The translations under genes and the position numbers were made by a program. DNA of 64,000 nt. Origin: Narthecium ossifragum (lineage: Eukaryota; Streptophyta; Magnoliopsida; Dioscoreales; Nartheciaceae). This document shows positions 22,433-34,790 of the stretch, one piece after another; positions within the stretch are counted from its first letter, which is position 1; the number at the start of each line of letters is the position of its first letter. The DNA lies in NCBI GenBank assembly GCA_963920575.1, contig OY986966.1, forward strand, positions 16,921,888 through 16,985,887, written 5' to 3'. The notes beneath the pieces were generated by a model. It was not told the origin of the DNA, made no database searches, and worked only from the letters and a program-made list of their open reading frames with translations.

Positions 22433-22735
22433 AACAGAAACTTCATGGGGAAATACTATTAATTACCGTCGGTTGCTCCTCCAATGATGGAACGCAACGG
22501 CGTTTCTTCCCAATGATCACACTTTCAATCTCCGTATACATATAAGTGGTGCTACCTTCTCCTGGGTCAAGTATCGTCGGAGCCAAATCTTGTTCCAATC
22601 TACCTGGCCCCACACAATCGGATCCTTCCCCATATGATATCATAGAGTTCCCTAGCTCCTTCTCCCCTATCACGCCCCAATTCAGAAAACTCATCTGGAC
22701 CGACGGCATGAGCGAACCCTAATTCTAATTATCAA

Positions 22736-23640
22736 ATTGCCAGAGTCTCACCTATATTATTCACATTTTGAACCATGTACAATCTATAATTATCACTATG
22801 ACTTTGAATAATTTGAAACTCTAATCAATCAAACAAATCTACCAGTACGATATCCAACATACAACTGATAATAACCCTCAGATACATGTTTACAGAGAAA
22901 TCCCAAAATTCCTCAAAGATGGAAATTATACATTTATGTAATTATGAAAGTACAACTATAAATCCAAAGATAAGAACTCCAGGTCCTCAGGCACCTCCTG
23001 ATGTTGACACACAACCGAACACCTGTCCCGCTGGAACAATGGACGAAGAGATGGTGCATGCACCTGCAAAACGCAGCCCGGATAGGAGTGAGCGATAAGC
23101 TCAGTAGGGTTCTATTCTACGTCACACAGAAAGGAAGGGGAATAAAACTGTGTCGCCTATTCGCCTAAGTTTAAGATATGCCAGGGCCCTATAGCCTCGT
23201 CGATGTCCCTAAGGGCTCCAGTCATGCACCTCCACAGAAACGGTAACATGCAGGATCACCCTTACTCAGGCAGGAAGAGCCCTCTGCTTGGCGACTCATA
23301 CCAGGCGACATCGACTTACATCCTTAGCACTCAGCTTTGGAGTCAACACAACCTCTACACCTCAAACGATAGTGTATTCCAGTTTACAAGATACTATCCT
23401 CGAGGAAACGATGATTTAATAGTACAATCGAATCCTAAACCTTACTACCCAGTCTCGGTCCTAACGCTAGATCCGACCTGCCCGAGCCCTCGGATCGGTG
23501 AAACCTCTATTCGCCCACGTCCTAGCCTAATGCTTCTAGTGCAATCCAATGCATGCAATATTCACGCGCATCTAAGTAAAATCAGATCATGCAACAATAT
23601 GTCAAGCAGTATACAAGTTTTGGCATAGCGTCCCTGCTAG
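22736..23640 (-). mobile_element. fragment of a long gypsy LTR
   Basis: In the minus direction the segment matches the 3' half of the LTRs at 52057-53260 and 55164-58253: the ttaggcta/cgtgggcgaa block near 23510, the cttatcgctcactcctatccgg block near 23085, and a Gln/Thr-free GC segment near 22990-23030. It lacks the terminal TGTCAC at its left edge, where the LINE begins. Its right edge (near 23635) joins integrase sequence directly, so it is deleted at both ends. Confidence 0.65.
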
Positions 23641-23869
23641 CCTCTCTGACGATCGCCTGATGATGTCTGGACCGGTGAGTGATGCCTCTCCAACCTTTGT
23701 CCAGCAAACGGGGGAACGACACGACCTACCATACAACGCCTCGAAAGAAGCTACACTAAGATTGGACTAGTAGCTTTTGTTGTAGGCGAACTCCATCAAG
23801 GAGATGTGCTCTTTCCAACTGCCTCCAACATCAAGGACATGCTCGCAACATGTCCTCCAAGATCTGGAT

Positions 23870-26247
23870 TGTCACGCCCCGACCTAGAAAACCCATCCGG
23901 GCCGAAGCGTGAGGGTTCCTACTCTATTCAATCCATCAAAGACGCAATTACAATGAGATAAGACAACTAATTAACAATTGAATCTGGGCTCAAAATAAAA
24001 TTTCTAATAAAATTCAAGATTCTGATACAATATATTTAATCCTCAAAATCCTTACAGAAGGAATATTATACATTTAAATAATACAACAAGATTGAATAAA
24101 CTCCAAGTCCTTGAACACCTCCATAAGTCGACGCGTTACCATTTGCCTGTCCAGTTGGAATGTACGGAAGAAGAGCTGACACATGCACATGCAAAACGTA
24201 GCCCGGGTAGGAGTGAGCAATAAGCTCAGTAGGATTCTTTGCTACGTCACTCACAAAGAAAGGGAACAGTAACGTCCCAGGTTCCAGCTCATCTCTAGGG
24301 GAACCTCACATCACGTACGCCGTCTACCCCATGGCACGCACCCTGAGGACCTATGGTATTGTCATCACTCGTCCCTCTCAACCAAGCGACTCCAGAGCTG
24401 AAACAACAGGGGTAGAACACAGGGCGATACGTCACACCCCCTAACAATGGAACTGAGACTGAGCCTGGAACCTAAAAGGACCTCTAAACCTCGATCAAGC
24501 ATAATTGCAGCCAACTAGACAGTAACCTCAAATTATCAGATTATTATAACAGATTAAATCCTAGACTTTACTACCCAACCTCGGTCCTTTGGCTAGATCC
24601 GAGCTGCCCGAGAGCCTCGGATTGACGATCAACCCATCGCCCACGTCCTATTCTCTATGCATCTAATGCAATCAGATGCATGCTATGCTCGTGCACAAAC
24701 GTAAGTGTAAGCATGCAACATGATGTTAGATAGAACACAAGTTCGAGCGTAGCCTACAGCTCGTCAAGGGTATACGTAGCATCGGTTTAGAATAAAGCGG
24801 AATAAAATAGGCACTCAGGCCTACAAACGGGATACAACAAACATCTATGACATAAATATAATAATATTTTATTCAAAGCTGAGGGCGTACTTAAGGCCCA
24901 TTTAGTCTACACATCCCAGGGGAGGTGCGACTTCCATGGTTCAACCACAAACCACACACGGGCTTAAAATAACATATATCCAGTATATGATTAAAATAAT
25001 CAATTTACAGAAATCAAACCAATTATATCACAAAACTCGGAAAATTATATCTTTCAATCTAACTATCTGATTGACATGAAACTTGATATGCCCAATCAAT
25101 AGCATACCCCGAATCACATATGCAAAAACTGGATAAATCGGATAAACAAAAATAGATTAAAACCTACAATTTTGGTAAAATCTCAGATTTAACAAAGTAA
25201 TCAAAATCCTATTGAAAATATCTTGGATAAAAACCAAACTTTGTAGATCTCTTCGAAAGATCATCAAGATCATCCCCTCCAAAAATCAGCTCATTTAATT
25301 ATAAAAAAACCACTTAAATCCTCAATTTAAACCATCCGCTCTCTTTCAGCATAGACAACTCATTTAATTCACCAGAAATTATACGTAGCTCGCAAAATCA
25401 TGAATCAATTCGAAATGAAAGCTAACTAAGAGATCTACAGCTTTTATGTAGAAAATCAATTGAGATCATGCACGTACAACTCGGAAAACAAGCTAGAACA
25501 GAAATCAAGAATAAATCACGGAAAAACTCAGTTAAATCCAGTTTAAATCCAACAAAAATCCAATCAAACTTCAAACATATATTAATCATACCTAGGATAA
25601 CGATCTAGTATAGATTGATCAGCAATTTAAGCAATAAAGCAACCAAGAACACCTAATCAAGTCCTAGGGTTAGAATCCTACCTTTCTACGCTAATCTGCG
25701 ATTAATCCTCGATTAATCCATGCAAGAGAGGTAATGATCTTCTCCTCCCCTTGCTACCAACCTCTCCAAGCTGATGGAACGCCATTAGCCACGAAACCCT
25801 AGCCTCAGCATAGAGAAGGAGGAGAAGAAGAAAAAGGGGAAAACAGAGGCGGTTCTTGGACTACTTATAGGCCCGAGTCCGATCGGTCGCTCCCCGAGCG
25901 ATCGATCAGACTAGGTCGGTTTGCGTCCTTATCCGGACACGTTGGAGGAGGTGCCGACCTCGAATCCGACCGATCAATCGATTTAGGCTGACAACTGTCC
26001 TAAAGACAGCTTCTGCGTGCTCGAACTCAGATCTTTCAATCCTAAGTTCGCCCAAGGTTCTAATAAGCACAAATAACAAACAAGGGGGCCGTGTGTGTAC
26101 AACGCGGGTCTGAAACCAACCGCCAAGGCGCAATTTATCAAATTGCCCTTGGGGTCTTCGCGGTCAACCCGATCGCGAAACAAGGCCAAACGGACCAGAC
26201 CCTTGACCTAACGCGGTTGGACTGGGTTTGAGGAATGGATCCTCACA
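23870..26247 (-). mobile_element. solo LTR (Del/Tekay-like), TGGAT duplication
   Basis: On the minus strand the LTR starts TGTGAGGATCCATTCC and ends GGTCGGGGCGTGACA, 2378 bases. The duplication TGGAT is perfect (23865-23869 and 26248-26252). No internal region is present, so it arose by LTR-LTR recombination. A hairpin-forming segment with GATCGATC lies near 25870-25985, next to a cctataagtag TATA-like word (minus) at about 25860. Confidence 0.92.
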
Positions 26248-26407
26248 TGGATCGTCCTTTCTGACTGCCCGTTAGTCTGGGGATGGAGCATTGTGCCGAA
26301 CGTCAACTGGGTGTCCACGAACTCCTAGAAGCCTCACCAGAATCTGCTAGTGAATGTAGGGTCGCGGTCTGAGACGATGGACACCGATATGCCGTGAAGT
26401 CTGACGA

Positions 26408-27925
26408 TGATGTGCTGTCGCAGGCACTCAAAAATAAAACCAATACTCTTTAACATAAATGTAGTAGTGCGAGTACGAGTCGATCCCACGAAGAGTGTTT
26501 AGTCAAGTTTTGTGCTTAGTGAACAAAGATGGGGGGTTTTGAGTAAAATGAAAACAAAATAGAAATAATCTAAAACAAAGAAACGAGTTGAATTAAGAGA
26601 ACAAACCTTGGTCTGAGTCAACATCCACCATCGGAATCCAACAACTGGTCATTGATGCAAGTATCAATCAATTCATACCATGAATATTCACTGTTCGAAT
26701 TAAATTCGAATCTCTCCTCGATCATAGTTAATTAGAAACAAGTGATCTAATCAACCCTAACTACTAAACAACCTAAGACACGCGCTGTAGATTTAATCTA
26801 GTAGCAGCCTTAAGAATAGGGAGATCGATGAAGCTAAACAACACAAACATAAGCGGTTGCATTTAATCTGGTCGAATATTCTTCCTAAGATCTATTAATC
26901 TCTGAAACGCAGTAAATCAATAGATCTCAGTTGCTTCGCAGATTAGAGGGATCAAACAATTACGGATTTGATATCCAACCTAGCAGTAGATCGCCATGAA
27001 TAATAAACTAGTAGGCCTCCTAACAATTATACAAGACAGCCATGAATATTTAATCGCAGAAGAACATTCAATACTCAAGTATAAACTGAACAATAAAAAT
27101 AGATTAGATCTCACAGTTTCATTGATTTCGAGGTTTCAATTTCCTCGACCAAGGATCAAGGTTTAGCCATGCAAGGCCATCAAGAACAATCCAATCCTTT
27201 AAAGAAGAAAGAAGAACCCTAGAAATATCAAAGAAATAGAAATAAGCAGCCAAAAACCTCTAGAATTCACCCCCCTTAATCCCTAAAAAGAACCCTATTT
27301 ATAGCCCATAAGTTTCCCATCCTCGGATTTGATCTGAACCATTGAATTTCTTCACTGGGAAAGTCGGATCGATCCCACCAGGGGTGTAGGATCGATCGGA
27401 TTCATCGAAATCTTCAATTTCTGGCTACGTCCGAGTCGGATCGATCCCACTAGGGCTGTCGGATCGATCTTACTAGTAGGATGGATAGTAGGATCGATCA
27501 GACTGTGTACAGCTGAAAAGTATGCATTCTGTCACGTTTCTGCATAGACGGATGGATCCCACTAGGGAGACGGATCGATCGGACTTTCCAGAGTATTTAC
27601 TGTTCTGCCATCCAGACTGCGCCATCGGTACTAAAATTGCCGTAACTTCCTCTAAGATACTCGGAATCATGAACCATAAATATCTCCAGAAACTAGACTT
27701 CAAGAGCTTTCCAATCATATATGGCACACCATCTAGTTCTTCATGAGCAGGTACAGTTTAATCTTTAAAGTTGATCCATATACTCTTTTTAGCTTCTTTT
27801 CGAACTTAAGGACTTCAATTGCATCCTAAATCAAAATATAAGAATAATGAGTGTATTTAGGTATCAAATAAGCATAGAAGACTAAATATTAAGGGGTAAA
27901 AATATAACATTATGCATCATCATCA
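26408..27925. mobile_element. solo LTR of a different family, GACGA duplication
   Basis: The 1518-base insert has ends TGATGTGCTG...CATCATCATCA (TG...CA) and a perfect 5-base duplication GACGA (26403-26407 and 27926-27930) in the integrase reading. It shares little with the Del/Tekay-like LTRs except a cluster of GATCGATC palindromes at 27365-27590. No protein-coding region was found. It is either a solo LTR or a small LTR element without recognisable internal repeats; the strand is uncertain. Confidence 0.75.
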
Positions 27926-28640
27926 GACGACCTCTATGACGTATAGGCTGCCAAGCCTATCGACCGAACCTGTACTCTTCATATGCAGGAAATGTGCTGA
28001 TTTGGTCAATCGGTCGACGACGACCCAAATCACATCATTCCCCTAGGAGACCTCGGTAACCCAGTGACGAAGTCCATCGTGATGTGCTCCCACTTCCACT
28101 CTGCCACGGGAAGGGGTTGCAAGAAGACTGGGGTTTGCTAGTGCTCCACCTTGACCATTTGACAGGTAAAGCATCGAGACATGAACTCCACCATTGACAT
28201 CTTCATCCCACACCACCATAACTGACGACGCAGATCATGTTACATCTTGGTGCCTCCGGGATGAATATCAAAACGGGAGTGATGGAACTCTCGTAAGACG
28301 TCCTCACGTAGGACAGGATCTGCAAGAACCACCACACCACCTCGAAAACGGAGCCCACCGTCTGTCGAGACTGACTAGCCCTTGACCGCGTGCTCAGTGC
28401 CTACCGAAGTACATATCTCCTCGAGCTCTGCATCGCCATTCTGCGCCTCGATAACTCTAGACAGGAGTGTTGGCATGCTCTGGACTGCAGAGAGGAAGTT
28501 GTTGGAAGCTCGATCCTCGAGATCCTGAATTGGCCCATCATCTCTATCATCTACCACTGGCGTGCTGACATCCCGGCCAAAGCTGCTCTGGTCTCTATCA
28601 TCTGCTACTGGCACGCTGACAACCCGTCTTCCTTTGCACA

Positions 28641-28935
28641 CTATCTCCCCCCCCCCCCCCCGCCCTCAACACACATACGGTTGTCTCTCTATTAACTCTC
28701 CACTCTCTCTCTCTATCTAGCCTTGTCCTTCGCACGGTTCCCTCTCTCTCTAGTGCACCCCCGCCACTGTTCACTCTCTTCACTAACTCTCTCCCCCCTC
28801 TCTCCCGTGCCCCTAACACGTCTCTCTCTCATGGTTTCACCTCCATCGTCAGATATAAAACCTTTTGTGCTCTTCTCCACCGTCTAAATACCTTTTTCCT
28901 GCTTATAAGGTTGACTAATGTGGGGCTCGTTCCCC
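28641..28935. other. CT-rich spacer with a C15 run
   Basis: A homopolymer of 15 C (28647-28661) is followed by CT-rich sequence with ctctctctc runs, then gtcagatataaaacc and cttctccaccgtc. The last part resembles 58670-58700, just outside the copia LTR, so it is probably a small repeat. It separates two gypsy pol fragments of opposite orientation. Confidence 0.5.
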
Positions 28936-30405
28936 CGACAGGTTTATGAATTACATAGTGAGATTATAGTATAGCGCAGTGATGCAAAGCTCAAGGAGTT
29001 GCGCACATCGGCAGGCACGGAGGGCGCAGACGGGGACTGGACAATATCATCAGACAAAGGGCTACGATTCAGAGGTAGAGTAGCGGTTCCGGCAGATCCA
29101 GCTCTACGAGATGACATCCTACGAGAGTTTCATCACTCTCATTTTGCAGTTCATCCCGGGGGCACCAAGATGTACCAGGACCTACGGCGGCAGTTCTGGT
29201 GGTTCAGGATGAAGAGGGTAGTGACGGAGTTCGTATCGCGCTGCCTTACCTGTCAGAAGGTTAAGGCAGAGCACCAACGAACTCCAGGGTTACTTCAGCC
29301 CCTTCCACTATCTGAGTGGAAGTGGGAACACATCACGATGGACTTCGTGACCGGGCTACCGAGATCTCCTAAGGGGAGTGACGCGATTTAGGTCATCGTT
29401 GACCAATTGACCAAATCGACACACTTTTTGCCAATGCGGATGACGGACTCGACAGACAGGTTGGGCAGTTTGTATGTCAGAGAGGTGGTCAGACTACACG
29501 GAGTTACAGTGTCTATAGTGTCAGACCGTGACCCTAGGTTCACAAGCAGGTTCTGGCGAGGCTTTCAGGAGGCAGTTGACACACTCCTCACTTTCAGTAC
29601 GACTTTTCATACGCAGACAGACGGGTAGTCAGAGCGAACGATCCAGATATTAGAGGACATGCTGAGAGCATGTGTCCTCGATGCCGGAGGCAGCTGGGAG
29701 GAGGACGTTCCTTTGGTGGAGTTCGCGTACAACAACAACTACCAGTCCAGTCTTAGAGTAGCACCTTTCGAGGCGTTGTACAGTAGGCCGTGTCGTTCCT
29801 CAGTGTGTTGGACAGAGGTTGGAGAGGCTTCAGTCACCGGTCCAGACATCATCAGGAGGTTGTCAGAGAGACTAGTACAGATCAGGCAGAGACTTCCTGC
29901 GAGCATCGCCGTATAAAGGGTCAGTTAGGTTTGACAGAGGTGTTAAGTTGACGCCGAGGTTCGTCGGGCCGTTTGAGATCCTAGAGAGGATTGCTGAGGT
30001 AGCTTATCGCCTGGATCTTCCTCAATACATGTTACATGTGCATCCGATATTCCATGCGTCGATGTTGATGAAGTATCACCCGGACCCGTCTCATGTCATC
30101 AGGGTGGATGACATTGTGCTTGAGGCGGACGCGATATTCGTTGAGCAGCCAGTTCGGGTACTTGACCGGAGGGATCAGGTCTTGCGGGGCAAGACGATTC
30201 CCTTAGTTAAGGTACTGTGGAGGCATAGAGGCGTCGAGGAGATTACCTGGGAGCGCGAGGCGCACATGTGACAGGAGTATCCGCATTTATTTTCTTCTCG
30301 AGATAGCCTTTTTCCTGTCTTCTATTATAGCTTCTTTTTTTTTTCTGTTTTTGAGACCTACCTTGTTCGAATCTCGGGACGAGATTTTCTTTAAGGGTAT
30401 TAGGA
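28936..30405 (+). pseudogene. Del/Tekay-like gypsy integrase region (+)
   Basis: This is a second copy of the same pol segment, now on the plus strand: DAKLKELRTS, LREFHHSHFAVHPGGTKMYQDLRRQFWW, the zinc-binding CLTCQKVKAEH, WKWEHITMDFVTGLPRSP, then DQLTKSTHF, SIVSDRDPRFTSRFW, FAYNNNYQSSLRVAPFEALYS and the C-terminal TPRFVGPFEILERI. Stops interrupt at about 29390, 29626 and 29915. The 5' side is truncated near 28936, so reverse transcriptase and the 5' LTR are absent. A polypurine-like stretch before 30406 leads directly into the 3' LTR. Confidence 0.85.
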
Positions 30406-32618
30406 TGTGAGGACATGTCCCTCTGCTCATGGGTCGACCGGCTGGGTCGGGCCCGTGGCTTATTTGCTTGTTTCGTGTCGAGCACGTGATTTGGTGGATC
30501 GAATTATTTCTTGGGCCGCAAGGGTAATTTGGAAAATTACTTCTTGTTGGTTTGTTTCACACCCGCGTGTGCACACACTGACCGTGTTTGTGTTAATGTT
30601 TGATTAGAACGGTTAGGTGAATCCGGGATCGGAAGATCCAGGCTTGAACTTGTGTTTTAGCCCATGTCTGGCTTTCTGGGCAAAAGGGATCGATCTTCTC
30701 TTGCTAAGAAGATCGATCTTTTAGCATGAAAAAATTAAGTCGGTTCGTCATGAAAGATCGATCTCTTCTTGAGAAAAGATCGATCTCTAATAAGGAGGTT
30801 AGTCTATCTATAGAACGAACGAGACCTCTTTCTTTGATTCTTTTTTCAAATCCGCGTTCTTGAGTTGAGATATGGCTGGATTTGGAGGAGATTGAGGACA
30901 ATTCAAGGCTTAGCAGCTGGGATTGAAGCTGCTTTAGTCTAGGTAGGGATCCTACCTACTTGTTTTTCCAGATTTGTGAGTTTTGAGCTTGGCCCTGATT
31001 TGTTTTGCTTAGATCTGATTATGTACATGTTTGTTTTCAATGAAAGCATCGGTTTTGGACTCGTGGTCCTTCGTACTATTAGATCCCAAGGTTTTGTGGG
31101 ATTTGGTGGAGTTTTTCTATGGTATTTCTCACCGGCGGTCCGCCAGTAATCCATTCGGATTGATCTTTCTGGAGGAAAGATCGATCATTTGTGGGACGTC
31201 ATGCCCAGCTCGTGCAGTATAGATCTCCTGGTGGAGAAGATCGATCTTTTCTTGGCTGGCATAGATGGGGTCCCGGGTCACGAGAAAGATCGATCCTTTT
31301 TGGCTTGACCGGGACGAGACCTCCCAAGCACTAAGCAGATCGATCTCTCCACCAGGGGGAGATTGATCTCCTTGGTGGCTGAGAGGCGTTTTCAATGGTT
31401 TTTGCCCGCGGGGCTTCGCATATGTGGTTTTCTTTACCGTTTTATAACTTGTACATATTCTTGAGCATGTTAGCCCTATAATGAGGGGCTGTAGTGAATC
31501 GGGAGAGTGACGACTCCCGAGATGTGTAGATAGCATGTTGTAATGTTAGTCTTGTTTGTCGGGGTTGCTTCCCATAATATGCTGTCTTTTTGTGGGCTGG
31601 CTGTAGTTGGTGGGGTTACCACTACAGCAGTCCCTTCACCTGTATTCTCTGTTCACCACCCTGGGCCGGCAGGGTGCCGAGCCCAGACCTTATTTGTTTA
31701 ATCGTCACATATGTTGCATGCTTATTTGTTTCCCTGCGTGTGTTCATATTATGCATCTGGTTGTGTATTAGCTGCATAAGGTTAGGGCGTGGGCGATCTG
31801 TGGTATTACCGTCCTGAGGCTTGGAAGCTCGGATTTAGCCTTAGGACTGGGGCTGGGTAGCTTGGTCCATGTTTGAATGGTAATATTCAGTCGATTTCGA
31901 TGATAGGCCTAGATGACTTGAACACATATTGATCGATGATTTAGAGGTCGTGTCGGCCTCGAACCGGGTGCTGAGGTGTAGCCGGTGTCCAGTGATCTAC
32001 GACTCTTCAGTAGAGGGTGTGCCTACTCAGCGGTGCCATTTCCTGCCGGCAGTGTTGGTTTCCTGCTTGTGAGTCTGCAGTGTTGGTTTCCTGCATTCAG
32101 GGACACTCGGTGTGGTTATAGGACCCCTGTGTATACCCAGACCTTGCTAGAGGGCGACACTGTTGCATTTCTCTCTTCTTTCTGTGAGTCGTAGTGTAGT
32201 TTCCCTGTCGAGCTTAGTTGCTCATTCCTACCCGGGCTTCGTTTTGCAGGTGCAGGCGTTAGCTCCTCTTCGGTGGCCCCTATCGGGCAGTTGGTCGGCG
32301 GTGCAACGGTGCCTGGCGGAGTTTGAGGAGTGATGATCTTTCTGTTTCCTTAACCATTGTATAGTTAGCCTCTTACGGGAGTGTATAAATGTTTGTACCT
32401 GATTTCCCCTCTTCGAGGTTTTGTTTATTGTACTTTTGGATTTATAATCTTTCAGTTCAAGGTTGCTGTTAATTTTAGAATTGTTAATTGAGGGTGTTTA
32501 ATGAATTGCTTAGGGAGACCAATAGGTTAGATGGAACCCTCGCCTTTATTTCCGCAGTTGGTTAGGTTCTGGTTCATGTCCCTGGCCCGGCTAGGCTTTC
32601 ACGGGTCGAGGTGTGACA
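30406..32618 (+). mobile_element. 3' LTR of the plus-strand Del/Tekay-like fragment
   Basis: The LTR runs from TGTGAGGACATG (30406) to GGTCGAGGTGTGACA (32618), 2213 bases. It directly follows the integrase fragment and its polypurine tract. It has the same order of landmarks as other family members, including the ggatttagccttaggac block near 31835 and the gctcattcctacccgggc block near 32220. Its right edge cuts the copia element at 32619. A 690-base stretch of GATCGATC hairpins lies at 30688-31378. Confidence 0.88.
30688..31378 (+). repeat. array of GATCGATC-centred hairpins in the LTR
   Basis: Eight exact GATCGATC words occur at 30688, 30711, 30756, 30778, 31179, 31239, 31288 and 31338, plus a variant gattgatc at 31371. 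They pair into imperfect hairpins: 30688-30718 (stem gatcgatcttct with agaagatcgatc), 30755-30786, 31161-31186, 31221-31248 and 31337-31378 (loop acca). The array occupies the part of the LTR where promoter and leader would lie. Confidence 0.8.
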
Positions 32619-33773
32619 TAAAGTATACACATACCAAGTTGTGGTCTTTTTGTTGTCAATATAACCAGCTAAATCTGAGTCTACATATCCCTACAAACCA
32701 AGTTAGATCTAATAAAGCGTAAAACTCTATCAACTGTACCATTCAAATACCTTTAGAATCCACTTCATAGTCTCCCATTGTATGTGCTATGTTTGGACGA
32801 GTACAAGTCATGACATACATCAAGCTCCCAATGGTTGAACTGTAGGGAACTTTCTACATGTATAACCGCTCCTCATTTGTCTTGGGAGATTGCTCCTGAG
32901 ATCGTCAAAAATGACCATCTAATGGAGTATTAACAGCTTTTACACCAGTCATGTTGAACCTGCTAAGAACCTTCTTCACATACTCTACTTGTGATAGAAC
33001 CAAGGTTCTAGCAACTCTGTCTCTACTGATCCTTATACAAAGAATATGTTTAACATCTCCCAAATCTTTCATCGCAAATAGCTTGCACAACTGATTCTTC
33101 AAGTTTCGAATCTCTTGCATGTTTGACCCTACTATAAGCATGTCATCAACATATAGTAGAAGTATGATATAGCTATTATCAAATTTCTTCACATGGCAAA
33201 TGATCTGAATCACATCTACTGAATTTGTTAGCACAAATAAATCTATCAAAATTTTTGTGCCATTGCCTGAGCGCCTGTTTCAAACCATACAAGCTTCTTT
33301 TCAGCTAACTTACCAAATATGTCTTACCAAGTGCCTCAAACCCCTGCGGCTGCATCATGTAAATATCTTCCTCCAAGTCTCCATGCAAGAAGGCTGTTTT
33401 CATATCCAACTGCTCAAGCTCCAAGTCCTCGACTGCTACAGATCCGAACACCATTCTAATTGTTGTTACTTTCACAATAGGAGAAACAATTTCAGTATAA
33501 TCTATACCATGCTTTTGTTGGAAACCTTTCACAATAAGCCGAGCTTTATACCTCTTGATGCCAGCATGTTTCTCTTTAATTCTGTAAACCCACTTGTCAT
33601 GTAGAGCTTTCTTACCTTCAGGTAGTTTAGTCAATTCCCATGTCTGATTTTACATTAGAGAGTCTATGTAGCTGACTCCCACTTGATAGAATCCTCAAGC
33701 TGTAAAGTTTCATCATAAGATTCAGGTTCTCCATCGCCAGACAGTAATAAATAATAGAAGGACGGAGAATAAC
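32619..33773 (-). pseudogene. copia reverse transcriptase region, 3' part of element
   Basis: On the minus strand the Ty1/copia reverse transcriptase begins near 33770 (GEPESYDETLQLEDSIKWES) and continues with LPEGKKALHDKWVYRIKEK, QKHGIDYTEIVSPIVKV, QLDMKTAFLHGDLEEDIYM and the catalytic LLYVDDMLIVGSN (about 33150), ending in the RNase H start. Stops and frame breaks separate the blocks. The RNase H end and the 3' LTR are missing, cut at the LTR edge at 32618. The upstream half of the same element lies at 53261-55163. Confidence 0.88.
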
Positions 33774-34548
33774 ACTGTGTGGGAATAGAGACTCTAGAGG
33801 AACGTCTCAACTACATAGGCAGGTTTGGGATCGGAAAATCCGGGCTCGGGCGTGAAAGCTTGTCCTTAGGACAACTGGCGGCCCTAGAGCGATCGATCGC
33901 TCCGAGTTGCGACCGATCGGACTCTATGTCGGCATTGACGATGAGCTGGCAGGTATGGAACCGACCTAGTCTGTCGGCATTGACGATCGATCGGACACAG
34001 CTGGTATACATACCCGCCAGCTCCTCTGTTTCTTCTCCTTTCTTCTTCTCTCCACCGGTCCTTGGATTTCTCGAGGGAGGCTTGTTCCAGAGGCTTGAGG
34101 ACGTTGGCAGCAAGTAGAGGAGTTGATCAAGGGCTTTCCAACATGGAGTAATCAAGGATTAATCATGGATTAGTTTAGAAAGGTAGGATTCTTCACTTTA
34201 AGGCATGATTAGGTGTTCTAGGTTGATTAGATGCTTGTTTTCTTGATTAATCTATGCTAGATGATGCCCCTAGGCATGCTTAATATTTTATTTAAGTTTG
34301 ATTGAGTTTTGATTGGATTTAATATGGATTTAGGCAACTTTTCCCTTGATTTATTTCTGGATTTCTGTTTTAATTAGAACAACTATATTTGAGCTTCATT
34401 ACAGACCTTCACGTGCATAATCTCAGCTGATCTTCAACATGAAAGTTGTAGATCTCTGCGTCTTCTTTTCATTCCAACTAGGTTCCTATTTTCCTGATTT
34501 ATGTATGACTAGTAAATGCCCGTTCCTACGCCACAGATATTATAATTT

Positions 34549-34746
34549 ATTTTGTATTAAACGGGTCGGATCGGGTATTGACCCGTCTAATAAAGGTTGA
34601 ACCCGACCCGTTTATTAAACGGGTCCGGTTTATCAACCCGAACCCGACCCATTTATAAATGGGTCAACCCGACCTGACTCATCTAACCTGTTTATTAAAC
34701 GGGTCGGGTTGGATTCGGGTCAGATTGACCCGTTTAAATCCATCTC

Positions 34747-34790
<44 letters not shown>

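Larger units (their letters stand above)
18349..22735 (-). mobile_element. decayed L1-like LINE with RNase H
   Basis: The element reads 5' to 3' on the minus strand: remnant of the first open frame (about 22443-22710), AP endonuclease, reverse transcriptase, zinc finger, RNase H, and a poly-A tail seen as eleven T at 18349-18359. A C-terminal RNase H is a known feature of many plant L1-type LINEs. Frames are broken in many places. No target duplication could be matched at the 5' end, where an LTR fragment starts, so the 5' end is probably truncated or was lost in a rearrangement. Confidence 0.88.
23641..28640 (-). pseudogene. Del/Tekay-like gypsy integrase region, interrupted twice
   Basis: Removing the two inserted LTRs leaves a minus-strand pol segment. 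It starts near 28640 with the end of RNase H and the integrase zinc region (EFHHSRFDIHPGGTKM, CFTCQMVKVEH), then WKWEHITMDFVTGLPRSP, DRLTKSAHF, RLHGISVSIVSDRDPTF and the downstream FAYNKSY...FEALYGRSCRSPVCW block ending near 23641. The catalytic D-D-E surroundings are recognisable but stops are frequent. Inserts at 23870-26247 and 26408-27925 carry perfect 5-base duplications, so they came later. Sequence style (CWTKVGEASLTGPDII) fits the Del/Tekay clade, known for LTRs of 2-3 kb. Confidence 0.8.
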
